This document shows, one piece after another, positions 24,742 to 35,800 of a stretch of 43,502 nucleotides of DNA. The position numbers and the translations under genes were made by a program. Positions within the stretch are counted from its first letter, which is position 1. The number at the start of each line of letters is the position of its first letter. The notes under the pieces are model-generated. The model saw nothing but the letters and a program-made list of their open reading frames with translations, was not told the origin of the DNA and did no database searches. Source of the DNA: UBA5266 sp964610025 (lineage in GTDB: Bacteria > Bacteroidota > Bacteroidia > Bacteroidales > WCHB1-69); NCBI GenBank assembly GCA_964610025.1, contig CAZSTX010000012.1, positions 1 to 43,502 of the forward strand, given 5' to 3'.

Positions 24742-27700
24742 ATGTACGAAATAAAAAAACATCCTATTTTAGACATTTCTGAAAGCGAAAACGTCCATTT
24801 TCTGTTCGAAGGCAAGAAAATAACAGGTAAAAAAGGATATACTATTGCTGCTGCTTTACATCAAGCAGGCTACCCTATTCACAGCCATAGCATTGATAAT
24901 CGACAACGCAGTTTGGAATGTGGCATCGGCAAATGTGGAGCTTGTGAAATGTTGGTTGACGGAGAAATACGTAGAATATGTATTACAAAAGTTGATAATG
25001 TAAAAGAAGTAAAAAAAATTCCAAAAAATTATTTCCCTTTTTATAAAGAAAACACACAAAACACTATTAATATATATAAAACAACTGTTGCCATCATTGG
25101 TGCTGGACCGGCAGGTTTGGCATGTAGAGAACAACTTAACAATTTAAACATCGCTAATTTAGTTATTGACAACAATGCAATTATCGGCGGTCAATTCAAT
25201 ATGCAAACACATCAATTTTTCTTTTTTGAAAAAGAAAAAAAATATGGTGGCATGCGCGGATTTGAAATCGCAAAAACCTTAGCCGGGGACAAGCACGATG
25301 GAATTATTTTAAACTCTACAGTATGGGATATTCTCGAAGGAAAACGTTTGGCAGTAAAAAACATTGAAACAGAAGAAATTTTCTATATAGATGCCAATTA
25401 TTTAGTAGTAGCTTCGGGAGCAGTTCCTTTTATGCCAACTTTCGAAAACGACGACCTGCCAGGAGTTTATACCGCTGCTGTTTTTCAAAAAATGATGAAT
25501 CAAGAGCATACACTACTCGGCAAAAAAGTACTTACCGTAGGTGCAGGCAACATCGGCTATCTTACCTCTTATCAAGGAATGCAAGCCGGGGCTCACATCA
25601 GAGCTATCATCGAAGCAATGCCAAACGAAGGAGGGTTCCCTGTTCAAGCCAACCGCGTACGCCGTTTAGCAATCCCTATTTTGACATCTCATATTTTACT
25701 AAAAGCCATTCCTAACGACAAACACGATGGCATAATTGGTGCTGTTATAGCTGAATGCGAAAACTTTAAAGCTATATCAGGAACCGAAAAAATCATTGAC
25801 AATATCGATATTATCAACGTATGTACAGGATTAATTCCTGACGATCAACTCCTTATCAAAGGAAGAGAAGTTTTTAAATTAAACACTTTTGGAATAGGCG
25901 ATAGTATTCGTATCGGCGAAGGCACAAGTGCCGTATTGAGGGGGAAACAAGCAGCATATGAAATAGCTCAAAATTTAAACCTCCGTTTTAATTATGATGA
26001 ATATTTAGATATCTCTAAACAATATATTGATTCACAACAGCACCCAATTCCTGTTTTAGAAAGTCCCAATTTGCCATCTAAAGAACGTATGTATGCCAAA
26101 CCATTTGTAATTATCGATTGTCTCTATGGCTTTGCTTGCAATCCTTGTTCTTTTGCTTGTCCTTATGGTGCTATTACTAAATCAAGCACATCTACTGTTC
26201 CTATCATCGATTACGATAAATGTATCGGTTGTATGAATTGCGTATATCAATGTCCCGGACTTGCTATTTTTGGCTATAATCTTACAAAAAATGAATTGTT
26301 TTTACCTATAGAATATCATGCCAACGAAGGGAGTGAAGTGTTTTTAGTAGATAATAACGGCAAAAAATTGGGAAAAGGAATTATAGAAAAAATATTATTA
26401 AAGAAAAACAAAACCAATATTGCACGTTTAAAAGCTATTGATATATCCAAAGAAGATTTAATTCAAATAAGAGGTTTTATCATTCAATCTGATTATCCCG
26501 AAAAATTAACATTTAAAACGCTACAAGAAAGCGAAACCGCAACCTATGTTTGCCATTGCGAAGATGTTACAGTTGAAGATTTATTAGCAGCTATAGGCAA
26601 TCGCACTTTTATTTCAGTCGACGAACTGAAACATATTACGCGTTTAGGTATGGGTCCTTGTCGCGGAAAACGATGTATACCAAGAGCTAAACAAACTCTT
26701 CGTGGCTATGGTATTGAAGTTACTGGCGACTCAACCCCAAGAGCACCTCTTTCTAATCAGATAACATTAGGCGATTTACATTATCCTCATGCTACAGAAA
26801 CGTTTATTTTTCCAAAAAACAACAATGTAAAAAAAGAAAATGTAGATATTTTAATAGCTGGCGGTGGCATTGCTGGCAGTGCTTTATTTCGCTATTTTAC
26901 AGAAGCAGGCAAACAAACTACTCTTATCAATTACGAACGTGGCGGTTCGTGGAGAAATATTGGAGGCGGACGTCCTACTTTTTCACATCCTGACATTTCC
27001 GATATTGCTAATCATAATTTAGAAATATTTAAAGATATACAAAAACATTATAATATAGATTTCAAGCCCATTCGCTATGTGAATTTAATTCACGACGATG
27101 CTACTTTTCGTGCTTTAGACGCCTCGCGGCAATGGTCTGATGCTATTATGTGTGAACAAAAAGATTTCCAAAAAGAAATATCACCTTTTTGGAATCCTAA
27201 CCTAAACACTTATTCGCACGCTTTAATCACCAACAATTGCTGGCAAGCTACACCCGGACGTACAATTGAATACATTCGCGGCCTTGCACTAAATCAAGGA
27301 GGTGTATTAATGGAAGATTGTCAATTATTGCACGTTCGCAAAGAAGGAGATAAATATTATGCATTAGTGCTCACACATAACCATCAATATATTGAATATA
27401 AATGCAATCATTTTGTTAATGCTTTAGGAGCAGAAGCCGAAAAATTCAATAAAATGTTAAGGCTTGACACCGGCATATATCCAGTGAAACATCAAGCATT
27501 TATAACAAGACGACTTCCACTATTAGGTAAAAACGATGATGCATTAGACATGATTATTGATCGTCGAAGATACAAAGGATTTACGGCTGTTTATGGGCAG
27601 CAATTCAAAAAAACAGGGCAAATCATTGGTTGTGCTTCTCCAAGTTGTGACCCAAATGAAACAAATAAAAATTTAAAATACAACAGTAAAGATTTTTTAG

Positions 27701-27966
27701 AAATTATATCTGAAGTATTTAGCCAATGGATCCCCAATTTGAGTAGTACAGGATTTCACGCTGTGTGGAGTGGTTACTATGTAGAACCACGCTACATCGT
27801 TGACCCTGAAAATGGATTATTAATAGGACTGCGTGGACATGGATTTATGTTAGGGCAATATCTTGCTAAAATATACGTAGATAAATTTTTAGGAAAAGAT
27901 GTGCCAAGCTATATGGAAGATTTAAAACTTTCGGGAAAAGGATTAAATGAAACTGCTTTCAAATAA
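24742..27966 (+). CDS. Single-chain multi-cofactor amino-acid/amine dehydrogenase (HcnABC / opine oxidase-like fusion)
   Basis: 1074 residues with five cofactor regions in order. First is a ferredoxin-type [2Fe-2S] domain (Cys60, 65, 68, 80). Second is a pyridine-nucleotide-disulfide-type flavoprotein (FAD motif GAGPAG 120-125, second dinucleotide motif GAGNIG near 267). Third is a double [4Fe-4S] ferredoxin (Cys466/469/473 with Cys460 as possible fourth ligand; Cys494/497/500/504). Fourth is a Bfd-like [2Fe-2S] domain (Cys604, 606, 640, 645). Fifth is a DAO-family FAD oxidase/dehydrogenase (GGGIAG 707-712 to the C-terminus). Related enzymes (HcnABC, opine oxidase OoxAB, D-hydroxyproline and dye-linked proline dehydrogenases) split these parts between subunits; here they form one chain. 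No signal peptide, so cytosolic. The substrate, probably a secondary amine or amino acid, cannot be named. Followed after 58 bp by the WbqC gene. Confidence 0.85.
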   Translation: MYEIKKHPILDISESENVHFLFEGKKITGKKGYTIAAALHQAGYPIHSHSIDNRQRSLECGIGKCGACEMLVDGEIRRICITKVDNVKEVKKIPKNYFPFYKENTQNTINIYKTTVAIIGAGPAGLACREQLNNLNIANLVIDNNAIIGGQFNMQTHQFFFFEKEKKYGGMRGFEIAKTLAGDKHDGIILNSTVWDILEGKRLAVKNIETEEIFYIDANYLVVASGAVPFMPTFENDDLPGVYTAAVFQKMMNQEHTLLGKKVLTVGAGNIGYLTSYQGMQAGAHIRAIIEAMPNEGGFPVQANRVRRLAIPILTSHILLKAIPNDKHDGIIGAVIAECENFKAISGTEKIIDNIDIINVCTGLIPDDQLLIKGREVFKLNTFGIGDSIRIGEGTSAVLRGKQAAYEIAQNLNLRFNYDEYLDISKQYIDSQQHPIPVLESPNLPSKERMYAKPFVIIDCLYGFACNPCSFACPYGAITKSSTSTVPIIDYDKCIGCMNCVYQCPGLAIFGYNLTKNELFLPIEYHANEGSEVFLVDNNGKKLGKGIIEKILLKKNKTNIARLKAIDISKEDLIQIRGFIIQSDYPEKLTFKTLQESETATYVCHCEDVTVEDLLAAIGNRTFISVDELKHITRLGMGPCRGKRCIPRAKQTLRGYGIEVTGDSTPRAPLSNQITLGDLHYPHATETFIFPKNNNVKKENVDILIAGGGIAGSALFRYFTEAGKQTTLINYERGGSWRNIGGGRPTFSHPDISDIANHNLEIFKDIQKHYNIDFKPIRYVNLIHDDATFRALDASRQWSDAIMCEQKDFQKEISPFWNPNLNTYSHALITNNCWQATPGRTIEYIRGLALNQGGVLMEDCQLLHVRKEGDKYYALVLTHNHQYIEYKCNHFVNALGAEAEKFNKMLRLDTGIYPVKHQAFITRRLPLLGKNDDALDMIIDRRRYKGFTAVYGQQFKKTGQIIGCASPSCDPNETNKNLKYNSKDFLEIISEVFSQWIPNLSSTGFHAVWSGYYVEPRYIVDPENGLLIGLRGHGFMLGQYLAKIYVDKFLGKDVPSYMEDLKLSGKGLNETAFK

Positions 27967-28024
27967 GCTATTCACTTCCTTTTTCTATTTTAATCGGTTT
28001 TGTTGAATGATAGTTTTTAATTAA

Positions 28025-28678
28025 ATGTTAAATAATAAAAAAATATTTCTTTTTTCTACCGCATACCTTCCTCCTATTGAATATTTTATAGGTTTTTTAA
28101 AAGCTGAAAATGCTTTATTAGAAATATACGAACAGTTTAAAAGAAGAAATTATTTCAATCATTGTTTGATTGCTAATGCTATAGGCCTTCATCAATTAAC
28201 AATTCCTATTTCTAAAACTCATTCTAATTTTGCCCACATCAAAGACGTGCGTATTGATTACACAGAAAATTGGCAACGTATTCATTGGAAAACACTTGAA
28301 ACATCTTACAACACAAGCCCTTTCTTTTTATACTATAAAGATCAATTTGAACCTTTTTATGCTAAAAAAACCACTTTTCTACTTGATTATAATATGCAAT
28401 TGTTTGAACTTATCTGTAGTTTGTTAAAAATAAACTACCATTTCACTACTACTAAAAAACATATAAGCCAACCCGCTGATAATTTTATAGATTTAAGAAA
28501 AGCTATTGATTTAAGGAAACGAAAATTACCTAACTATCCTTTTTTAGCTATAGCACCTTACCAACAAACATTTAGTGATAAGACAGGTTTTATAACTAAT
28601 TTAAGCATCCTTGACTTGCTTTTTAATAAAGGATATGAAACAAAAGACTACTTAATACAACATTTGCATTTATTATAA
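28025..28678 (+). CDS. WbqC-like family protein
   Basis: 217 residues of the WbqC family: an STAYLPPIEYF opening, a KRRNYFNHCLIANAIGLHQLTIPI segment, IDYTENWQRIHWKTLETSYNTSPFF, and a C-terminal NLSILDLLFNKG. WbqC-like genes are often found in O-antigen or surface polysaccharide clusters; the biochemical activity is not established as far as I know. It starts with ATG in a very AT-rich leader 58 bp after the oxidoreductase gene. It is followed 35 bp later by the small lysine-rich lipoprotein gene, so the three may form one transcript. Confidence 0.8.
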   Translation: MLNNKKIFLFSTAYLPPIEYFIGFLKAENALLEIYEQFKRRNYFNHCLIANAIGLHQLTIPISKTHSNFAHIKDVRIDYTENWQRIHWKTLETSYNTSPFFLYYKDQFEPFYAKKTTFLLDYNMQLFELICSLLKINYHFTTTKKHISQPADNFIDLRKAIDLRKRKLPNYPFLAIAPYQQTFSDKTGFITNLSILDLLFNKGYETKDYLIQHLHLL

Positions 28679-28713
28679 CTTTTTTCTCACTTAACAAATC
28701 GATAATATACAAT

Positions 28714-29016
28714 ATGTTAAATAAAATAAAAATTAAATTTTCACACATTTTTTTACTAATTACCATTACAATATACAGTGGTATTTTATTAAGCAATTGC
28801 AAATCAAAAGTTCAAATCGCAATAGAAGAACAAGAAAGCAAAAAAAAACAAAGAGAAAAAGAAGATTTAAAACTATATAAAAGAGCTATCAAAGAGCACA
28901 AAGCTAAACAAAGTAAATCAACACGCAAAATGATGAAGAAAAGCAACAAACAAAGAAAAGCAACTGTAAACAAAACAATGAGCAAAAATAACAAAAAATC
29001 AAAATGCACTCAATAA
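28714..29016 (+). CDS. Small lysine-rich lipoprotein
   Basis: 100 residues. It has a basic N-terminus, a hydrophobic stretch and a lipobox LLSNC, giving a mature lipoprotein of about 71 residues starting at Cys29. The tail is extremely basic, about 22 Lys and 4 Arg, after a short acidic patch (IEEQESKKKQREKED), and is predicted helical or disordered. A polycationic lipid-anchored tail could bind LPS phosphates, peptidoglycan teichoate-like polymers or nucleic acid; this is inference. I do not recognise a named family, though I recall other small Bacteroidetes lipoproteins with a similar H..KQSK.TRKMMK pattern. It lies between the WbqC gene and the TonB-dependent receptor. Confidence 0.7.
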   Translation: MLNKIKIKFSHIFLLITITIYSGILLSNCKSKVQIAIEEQESKKKQREKEDLKLYKRAIKEHKAKQSKSTRKMMKKSNKQRKATVNKTMSKNNKKSKCTQ

Positions 29017-29042
29017 CAACTACATACTAAAACAAAAAAAAT

Positions 29043-29098
29043 AAAGTATAAAATATATTAAAAAGTATAAAATCTAATTAAAAATTTTTATACTTTTA
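29043..29098. promoter_or_regulatory. Repeated AAAGTATAAAAT sites upstream of the TonB-dependent receptor
   Basis: AAAGTATAAAAT occurs at 29043-29054 and again at 29062-29073 (19 bp apart, about two helical turns). Its inverse, TTTTATACTTT, lies at 29086-29096. The last copy overlaps TACTTTTA (29091-29098), one base off the TAnnTTTG promoter box, 59 bp before the receptor ATG. The arrangement suggests operator sites over a promoter; it could also arise by chance in AT-rich DNA. Confidence 0.4.
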
Positions 29099-29157
29099 CA
29101 ACTTTAAATTTAAAAGAAAGTCTTGTTATAATATTTATATTTAAAACAATAAAAAAT

Positions 29158-32100
29158 ATGTATAAAAAAATATTTTATGTATTTGGAATAGTTATGCTTA
29201 TCCTCAACTATGGCTATTCTCAAAATGCAACTTTAAAAGGAAAGGTAACTGATGAAAAAGGCAAGCCTGTTGACTATGCAAACGTAAAATTGGTGCAAGA
29301 AAATGCATTAATTACTGGTTCAATAACAGGAGAAGATGGAAGTTTTATAATAAAACCTATTCCAACAGGAACATTTGACTTAGTTGTCTCTTTTGTAGGT
29401 TGTCAAGACAAAAAAATAGTCGGCATAACTTTTAGAGGAAGTGAAGTAAAGTTTCAAGACGTTCAAATCAATTGTGAATCAGGTGGAGTTTTAACAGAAG
29501 TAGTAGTAGTTGCTACAAGGGAAATATTTTCAAAAGACCAAACTGAATCAAAATTCTCTATGGATGGAAGTGCTATCGCCGAAATGCCTGGAAAAAACAT
29601 CTCAAGTGCCATCTCAATGATGAGTGCAGTTGTAGGCTCTGGTGATAATATCAGCGTGAGAGGAAATAGACCTGGCGAAACTCAATACATACAAGATGGT
29701 GTTAAAATGTCAGGTTCAGGTGGTATACCTGCTTCAGCCTTAGCAAGCGTTTCTTTGATAGCTGGAGGTATTCCTGCACGTTATGGCAACGCCTCTAGTG
29801 TTGTTGAAATTGAAACAAGAGGACCTGCACGTTCAATAAATGGATCAGTAGACGCTTATGGCAATATAGAAGGATATAATAGTGGTGGTATTCAACTCGT
29901 TCTTTCAGGTCCCATTAATAGCAAGAAAAACAGTGCAAGACCAGACGACCAACAAAATAGAATTGGTTATATGTTAACAGCTATAGGTTCTTTTTCTTCA
30001 GGAGGAATTTATAGAGGTGGAACCTATCGAGCACCGCAAGAATTAATAGATCAAATCATTAAAAACCCCTTACGTCCTGCAATAGATGGAGGTTCTTCAG
30101 CAGCAATGAATCCAGAAGTTGCTTATGTAACTAAAGACCAATTGACAATAGGTAAAACAGTTCAAAATGGAGAAAGTTATGGCGGTACACTAACCGGAAA
30201 ACTTGACTTTAGAACAAGAGCAAACATAGACTTTATTATGACCGGTCGCTTTAGCTATAGCAAAGGAAGAAGCTGGAGTTTTGGAAACTCACTTTTTAAT
30301 TCTAAAAACAACGCAGAATCAGAAAGCATGTCAGCATTAGGAATGATGCGATTTACACACAAATTCAAAGACACTGAAAAATCTTTATTTAAAAACGTAT
30401 ACTATCGTATTCAAGCAGATTATCAATTCTCAAAAGGAGAAACATACAATAAATATCACAAAGACAATATTTTCGACTATGGATACATTGGTCAATTTAT
30501 TCACAGCGAAAGAAAATTTTATAATAATGGAAGCGATACCTTAGATGGACATTTCTACGAAAATGTAAGAATATTATCCAGCTACTATTACCCATTAGAT
30601 ACTTTTATAGCCTCCGATAAAAATTCCGCATTGGCGCGCTATACTGAATTAGCTTATAACCAATTACGCAAAGATGGTCAAACCATTATTTTTGACGAAC
30701 ACATTCAAACATATAACGGACTCTTAAATGGAGAAAACCCTTCTAGTGCTTATGGGTTATTTACTGCTCCAGGAGTAGGATATTCAAGCTATGGTAAAAG
30801 CAGAGGGCATCAACTTGGATTTAATGCTTATATATCATTTGACGTTAAAGATCATGCTATTGAACTTGGCTATCAATTCGAACAATCAATTAGTCAATCT
30901 TTTAGTGTAGGAGCTACAGGTTTATGGACACTAATGAGACAAAAAGCTAATTCTCACATAAAAGAATTAGACGAAACAACAGCAACAGGAGTATTTATCG
31001 ATGGAGTTTTTGTTGATACTATTAATTATAAAAAACTCATTAATTATGATGCACAAAGTGTGTTTGATGCAAGTTTGCGTAAAAAATTAGGCGTTGGAGA
31101 AGACGAATGGATTGATATAGACAATCATAAACCAGAAACCTACGATTTAGGAATGTTTTCTGCAGAAGAACTTATCAACGAAGGTAATTCTTACATAGGT
31201 TATAGTGGATATAATTTCACAGGCAAACAATTGGTTTATAGACCAACAACAATGGAAGATATGAAGAAATGGTTCAATGATTCAGCTAGCCAAATCCTAT
31301 CATACATTGGAGCATCTATGCCTATTTATCATGCTGCTTATATACAAGATAAATTCTCTATCAGAAATTTATTATTCAACATTGGGTTACGTGTTGATAT
31401 TTTCGATGCTAATACACCAGTAGTAAAAGATATGTACCTCTACAGAGAAGCTTATTCTATAAAAGAAGCAAAACAACAAAATGTTAACTTTGCCGAAGGA
31501 TATAGCATTCCACAAAGTATAGGCGATGATTATATTATGTATGTTATCGACCCTACAGCTAATGAATTAATAGTAACAGCATATCGTAATGGCACCACAT
31601 GGTACGATGCACACGGAAATATTGTAACCGACCCTAACGAATTAGCAAAAGCCGTTGGCGAAACAGCACTTCTACCCTATTTAAAAGAAATGCCAGGAGC
31701 ATCTGATAAGACAAAAGTAAATTGGAAAGCTTTTAAAGATTACACTCCCTCACTTGAAAACGGTGGTATTACTTTATCTCCACGCTTATCGTTCTCATTT
31801 AACGTTTCTGACGAATCTATCTTTTACGCACACTATAACGTTACCACACAACGTCAATATAGCACTGTAAGCCCTATTACCTATTTCTATCTAAAAGAAG
31901 GAAATTCCATAAGCAACACTAGCCTCAAACCTTCAAAAAGTATAGACTATGAAATAGGGTTTAAACAAAAAATTGGAAAAGATATGGCATTATACCTATC
32001 TGCTTATTATAGCGAAAAACGCGACCAAGCTCAGATGTTTCGCTATGCACAAGCTTATCCTTTTACTTATTATTCTTATGCTAACATTGACTTTGGAACA

Positions 32101-32838
32101 ACGCAAGGTTTTGTTGTTTCCTTAGATATGAATAAAATAAAATACATTCGTTTAACAGCAAACTACACTTTGCAATTTGCAAAAGGTACTGGTTCGTCAG
32201 CAGCCTCTAACCTTGCTATCATTGCTACGGGACAACCTAATCTACGTACCCTTACCAATTTGAGTTTTGACCAACGACACATGTTAAATGCCAATATTAA
32301 TTTTTCTGTAGGATCAAAACAAGGGTATTCAAGTAAACATGTTGTAAAAAAGACCAATACACAAAAAGAAATCTATTGGTTCCAAAATGCAGGAGTCAAC
32401 CTAACAGCAAAAGTAGCTTCAGGACTACCCTACACTCGCTCAAGCACTATGCATTCTATAACTGGGCAAGGTATAGAAACCGTTTCAGGGTCAATCTATG
32501 GTTCGCGTATGCCATGGCAATATACTTTAGATATGAAAATATACAAAGTATTCTTTATCGCTGTAAATAAAAACAAAGAAAATAAAAAACAAAAATTCAC
32601 ACAACTACAAGTTTATTTAGATATATACAATATATTTAATTTCAAAAACATTACAACAGTTTACCCATATACAGGAAATGCGTTGGATGATGGTTTCTTA
32701 ACAGATGCAGATTTTCAAAACTACATCAATAGTCAATTAAGTGCTCAATCATTTATAGACTACTATACCATTCGTATGGAAACAGGCAGAATAGGTTATC
32801 CACGTAGATTTACATTGGGAGTGTCGTTTAATTTTTAA
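29158..32838 (+). CDS. TonB-dependent outer-membrane receptor with carboxypeptidase-regulatory-like domain
   Basis: 1226 residues. The signal peptide runs to about residue 21 (YGYS/QN). A CarboxypepD_reg-like domain follows (about 23-105; LKGKVTDEKGKPVDYANVKLV...GSFIIKPIPTGTFDLVVSFVG), then a TonB-box-like LTEVVVVATR and a plug domain (ISVRGNRPGETQYIQDGV...GGIPARYGNASSVVEIETRG). A long beta-barrel ends in RRFTLGVSFNF, with C-terminal Phe. It would import or bind a ligand with energy from TonB-ExbBD. Unlike polysaccharide-utilisation loci, no SusD follows; instead a 1524-residue secreted protein starts 13 bp later, and a PorV-family barrel after that. The three are probably one operon. Cargo unknown. 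Confidence 0.88.
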   Translation: MYKKIFYVFGIVMLILNYGYSQNATLKGKVTDEKGKPVDYANVKLVQENALITGSITGEDGSFIIKPIPTGTFDLVVSFVGCQDKKIVGITFRGSEVKFQDVQINCESGGVLTEVVVVATREIFSKDQTESKFSMDGSAIAEMPGKNISSAISMMSAVVGSGDNISVRGNRPGETQYIQDGVKMSGSGGIPASALASVSLIAGGIPARYGNASSVVEIETRGPARSINGSVDAYGNIEGYNSGGIQLVLSGPINSKKNSARPDDQQNRIGYMLTAIGSFSSGGIYRGGTYRAPQELIDQIIKNPLRPAIDGGSSAAMNPEVAYVTKDQLTIGKTVQNGESYGGTLTGKLDFRTRANIDFIMTGRFSYSKGRSWSFGNSLFNSKNNAESESMSALGMMRFTHKFKDTEKSLFKNVYYRIQADYQFSKGETYNKYHKDNIFDYGYIGQFIHSERKFYNNGSDTLDGHFYENVRILSSYYYPLDTFIASDKNSALARYTELAYNQLRKDGQTIIFDEHIQTYNGLLNGENPSSAYGLFTAPGVGYSSYGKSRGHQLGFNAYISFDVKDHAIELGYQFEQSISQSFSVGATGLWTLMRQKANSHIKELDETTATGVFIDGVFVDTINYKKLINYDAQSVFDASLRKKLGVGEDEWIDIDNHKPETYDLGMFSAEELINEGNSYIGYSGYNFTGKQLVYRPTTMEDMKKWFNDSASQILSYIGASMPIYHAAYIQDKFSIRNLLFNIGLRVDIFDANTPVVKDMYLYREAYSIKEAKQQNVNFAEGYSIPQSIGDDYIMYVIDPTANELIVTAYRNGTTWYDAHGNIVTDPNELAKAVGETALLPYLKEMPGASDKTKVNWKAFKDYTPSLENGGITLSPRLSFSFNVSDESIFYAHYNVTTQRQYSTVSPITYFYLKEGNSISNTSLKPSKSIDYEIGFKQKIGKDMALYLSAYYSEKRDQAQMFRYAQAYPFTYYSYANIDFGTTQGFVVSLDMNKIKYIRLTANYTLQFAKGTGSSAASNLAIIATGQPNLRTLTNLSFDQRHMLNANINFSVGSKQGYSSKHVVKKTNTQKEIYWFQNAGVNLTAKVASGLPYTRSSTMHSITGQGIETVSGSIYGSRMPWQYTLDMKIYKVFFIAVNKNKENKKQKFTQLQVYLDIYNIFNFKNITTVYPYTGNALDDGFLTDADFQNYINSQLSAQSFIDYYTIRMETGRIGYPRRFTLGVSFNF

Positions 32839-32851
32839 TATTAGCTAATGT

Positions 32852-35800
32852 ATGAATATGATAAGTAATAATAATATGATAAAAAATATAAATATGAATG
32901 CAAAATTATGGTATATCATTGCATTGATTGTAATTATTCCCATTACAAAAGCAGAACGGTTTAAAGGAGACCCAATAAGAAAAGTAACATCAGAAGCTAC
33001 ACAAAAAGCAGCTGCTTGTTTACCTGCAACAAGCTCTAGCGAGTTAAATGTAAACAACGTACGCGCTTACATAGAAACTAGTGGTTCTATGTGGTTTAAA
33101 GAAGTTGCACGCTATGTAGTTCCTAAATCTGGCTCTGCAAGTTCTATGTTTGCAGCCGCTTTGTGGATTGGTGGACTAGATATTACGGGTCAATTAAAAT
33201 TGGCAGCCATTCGTTTTCGTCAACACGGAAATGATTTTTGGCCAGGTCCTCTTAATTTAGAAGGAGCTGATATTGACCAAGCAACTTGTACCTACTATGA
33301 TAGACATTTTATCATGGAAAAGAAAACAGCATTAGAACATAAATTAAAATGGGCAGACCCCGACTATGTTATGCCAAATTCTATTCGTGATTGGCCTGCA
33401 CACCCTTTTAATTATACTGGTGATAAATCAGGACCAAGTTATTACCTTGCTCCTTTCTTTGATGCCGATGGCGATGGCACATATTCTCCCGAAAATGGAG
33501 ATTACCCATATTACGATTTTGACAACGAACTCTGTCCATGGACTGATGAAAATAGAGCAAGAGCCGCTAAAGGAGAATTACCACAAACTTTTGAAACTCA
33601 AAAACACATTTCTACAGGTGGTATTATGGCAGACCAAGTTCTTAAAGGCGACCAAACATTATGGTGGGTATTTAATGACAAAGGTGCAGCCCATACCGAA
33701 TCAAAAGGCTCGCCTATAGGTCTTGAAATTAGAGGACAAGCTTTTGCTTTTGCAACAAACGACGAACTCAACAATATGACATTTTATTCCTATGAAATAA
33801 TAAATCGCTCCTCTTACGAGTTAACTGAAACATATTTCAGTCAGTGGGTTGACCCTGATTTAGGATATGCAAGAGATGACTATATCGGCTGCGACGTTCA
33901 ACGTGGATTAGGTTACTGCTATAATGGGACAAATGTTGACGGAACAGGATTAATAACTCACTATGGCGAAAATCCACCTGCTGTTGGGGTAGACTTCTTT
34001 CAAGGACCTTATTTAGACCCTGATGGTTACGATAACCCATCATTTAACGGAGATGGGGTTTACGGACCTTCTATGTTTGGAAATTGCGAAATAGTTACAG
34101 GAGCTGAAAATTTAAGACAATTCACATGGGATAGAACAGGCGAAGGAGACGACACTACTGCTTACGTATTAGTGAAAGCAGAAGCTATAAATGGTGTTAA
34201 TTTTGGAGATGGTATTATTGATAACGAACGTTACGGTATGAGACGCTTTGTTTATCATAGTAACATCAACCAATCCGACCCTACCTCCGACCCTTCTGTA
34301 GCATGGGAATATTACAATATGCTTAGAGGCATATGGAAAGACAATACTAAAATGAGATACGGTGCAAATGGACACCGCTCAAGAGCCACAGGACCAGAAT
34401 GCGATTTTATGTTCCCTGGGGATAGCGATCCATGTAATTGGGGAACAGACGGTGTTGTTCCAGCAACAAGTAATTGGACTGACAAAGATGTTAACACTCC
34501 TGAAGATAGACGTTTTATGCAATCAGCAGGACCTTTTACGCTAAAAAAAGGAGCTATTAACTATATTACTGTAGGTATTCCATGGGCAAGAGCTACTGGG
34601 TCGCCATGGGCATCAGTAGAATTATTACGTATAGTAGACGATAAATGCCAAAACTTATTTGAAAGTTGTTTTAAAGTTATTGATGGGCCAGATGCACCAG
34701 ATTTAGTATTTAGAGAAATGGATCAAAGACTTATTTGTTATATTACAAACACACAAGGGTCAAGCAATTATAAAGAAACACCAGAAGATTATATCGAATT
34801 AGATTACTCTATTCCAGCATTTAGAGTAAAACAAATAGTTAATACTTCTATTGATACAATGGCAATTATTATTCGCGATACAACCTATACCAATCCTTCA
34901 GATTCAAGCATATTTACAGTTGACTATAGAGATAGTACAGTTTATATAGAAACTGCTGAAACTGTCGATGACACAACTCACTATGATAGATATTACCGTT
35001 TTGAAGGTTATCAAATATTTCAATTAGCTAACGAAACTGTTACCGCAGACCAAGTAAACGATATTACAAAAGCTGTATTAGTTTATCAATGCGATATAAA
35101 AAATGGAGTATCACAAATTATTAATTATGAATACAACGCTACTGTCGCAACAGAAGTACCTGTAGAAAAAGTAGATGGAACAGATAAAGGTATCAATCAC
35201 TCATTTATCATCACTTCTGACCAATTTAGCAGTGGTAGTCCGCTTGTTAACTATAAAAAATATTACTATTTAGCTATAGCATACGCTCATAATGAATATG
35301 CTAAGTATGAAACAAGCTCTGATAATCCCGATGGATTATTTGGTCAAAAATCACCTTACTTAGCAGGAAACAAAAACATTAAAGTGTATACTGTTATTCC
35401 TCATAAAAATATCATGGAAGAAAATGGCACCCAAATACAAGCTACCTATGGAATGCAACCTCCAATAACACAATATGAAGGACAAGGTAATGGGGGAAAT
35501 ATTTTAGATTTAAAGCAAGTAACTTTAGACGAAATATTAGCAAATGGCAGAGCCGATTCATTACAATTTGAAGCTAATAGAGGTCCTATTGCAGTAAAAG
35601 TAATTGACCCATTAAAAGTAAAAGGATATGACTATACATTAAAATTCTATAATCCTAATGGAGATAGTATCGTTAGCGACAGCACACGTTGGATGTTGAT
35701 TTATACCAACTCTGACAATATTATAGATACCGTTTTTTCAGAAACTTCAATCATTAATAATCATGAACAATTATTATTAGACTTAGGTATATCTATCAAT

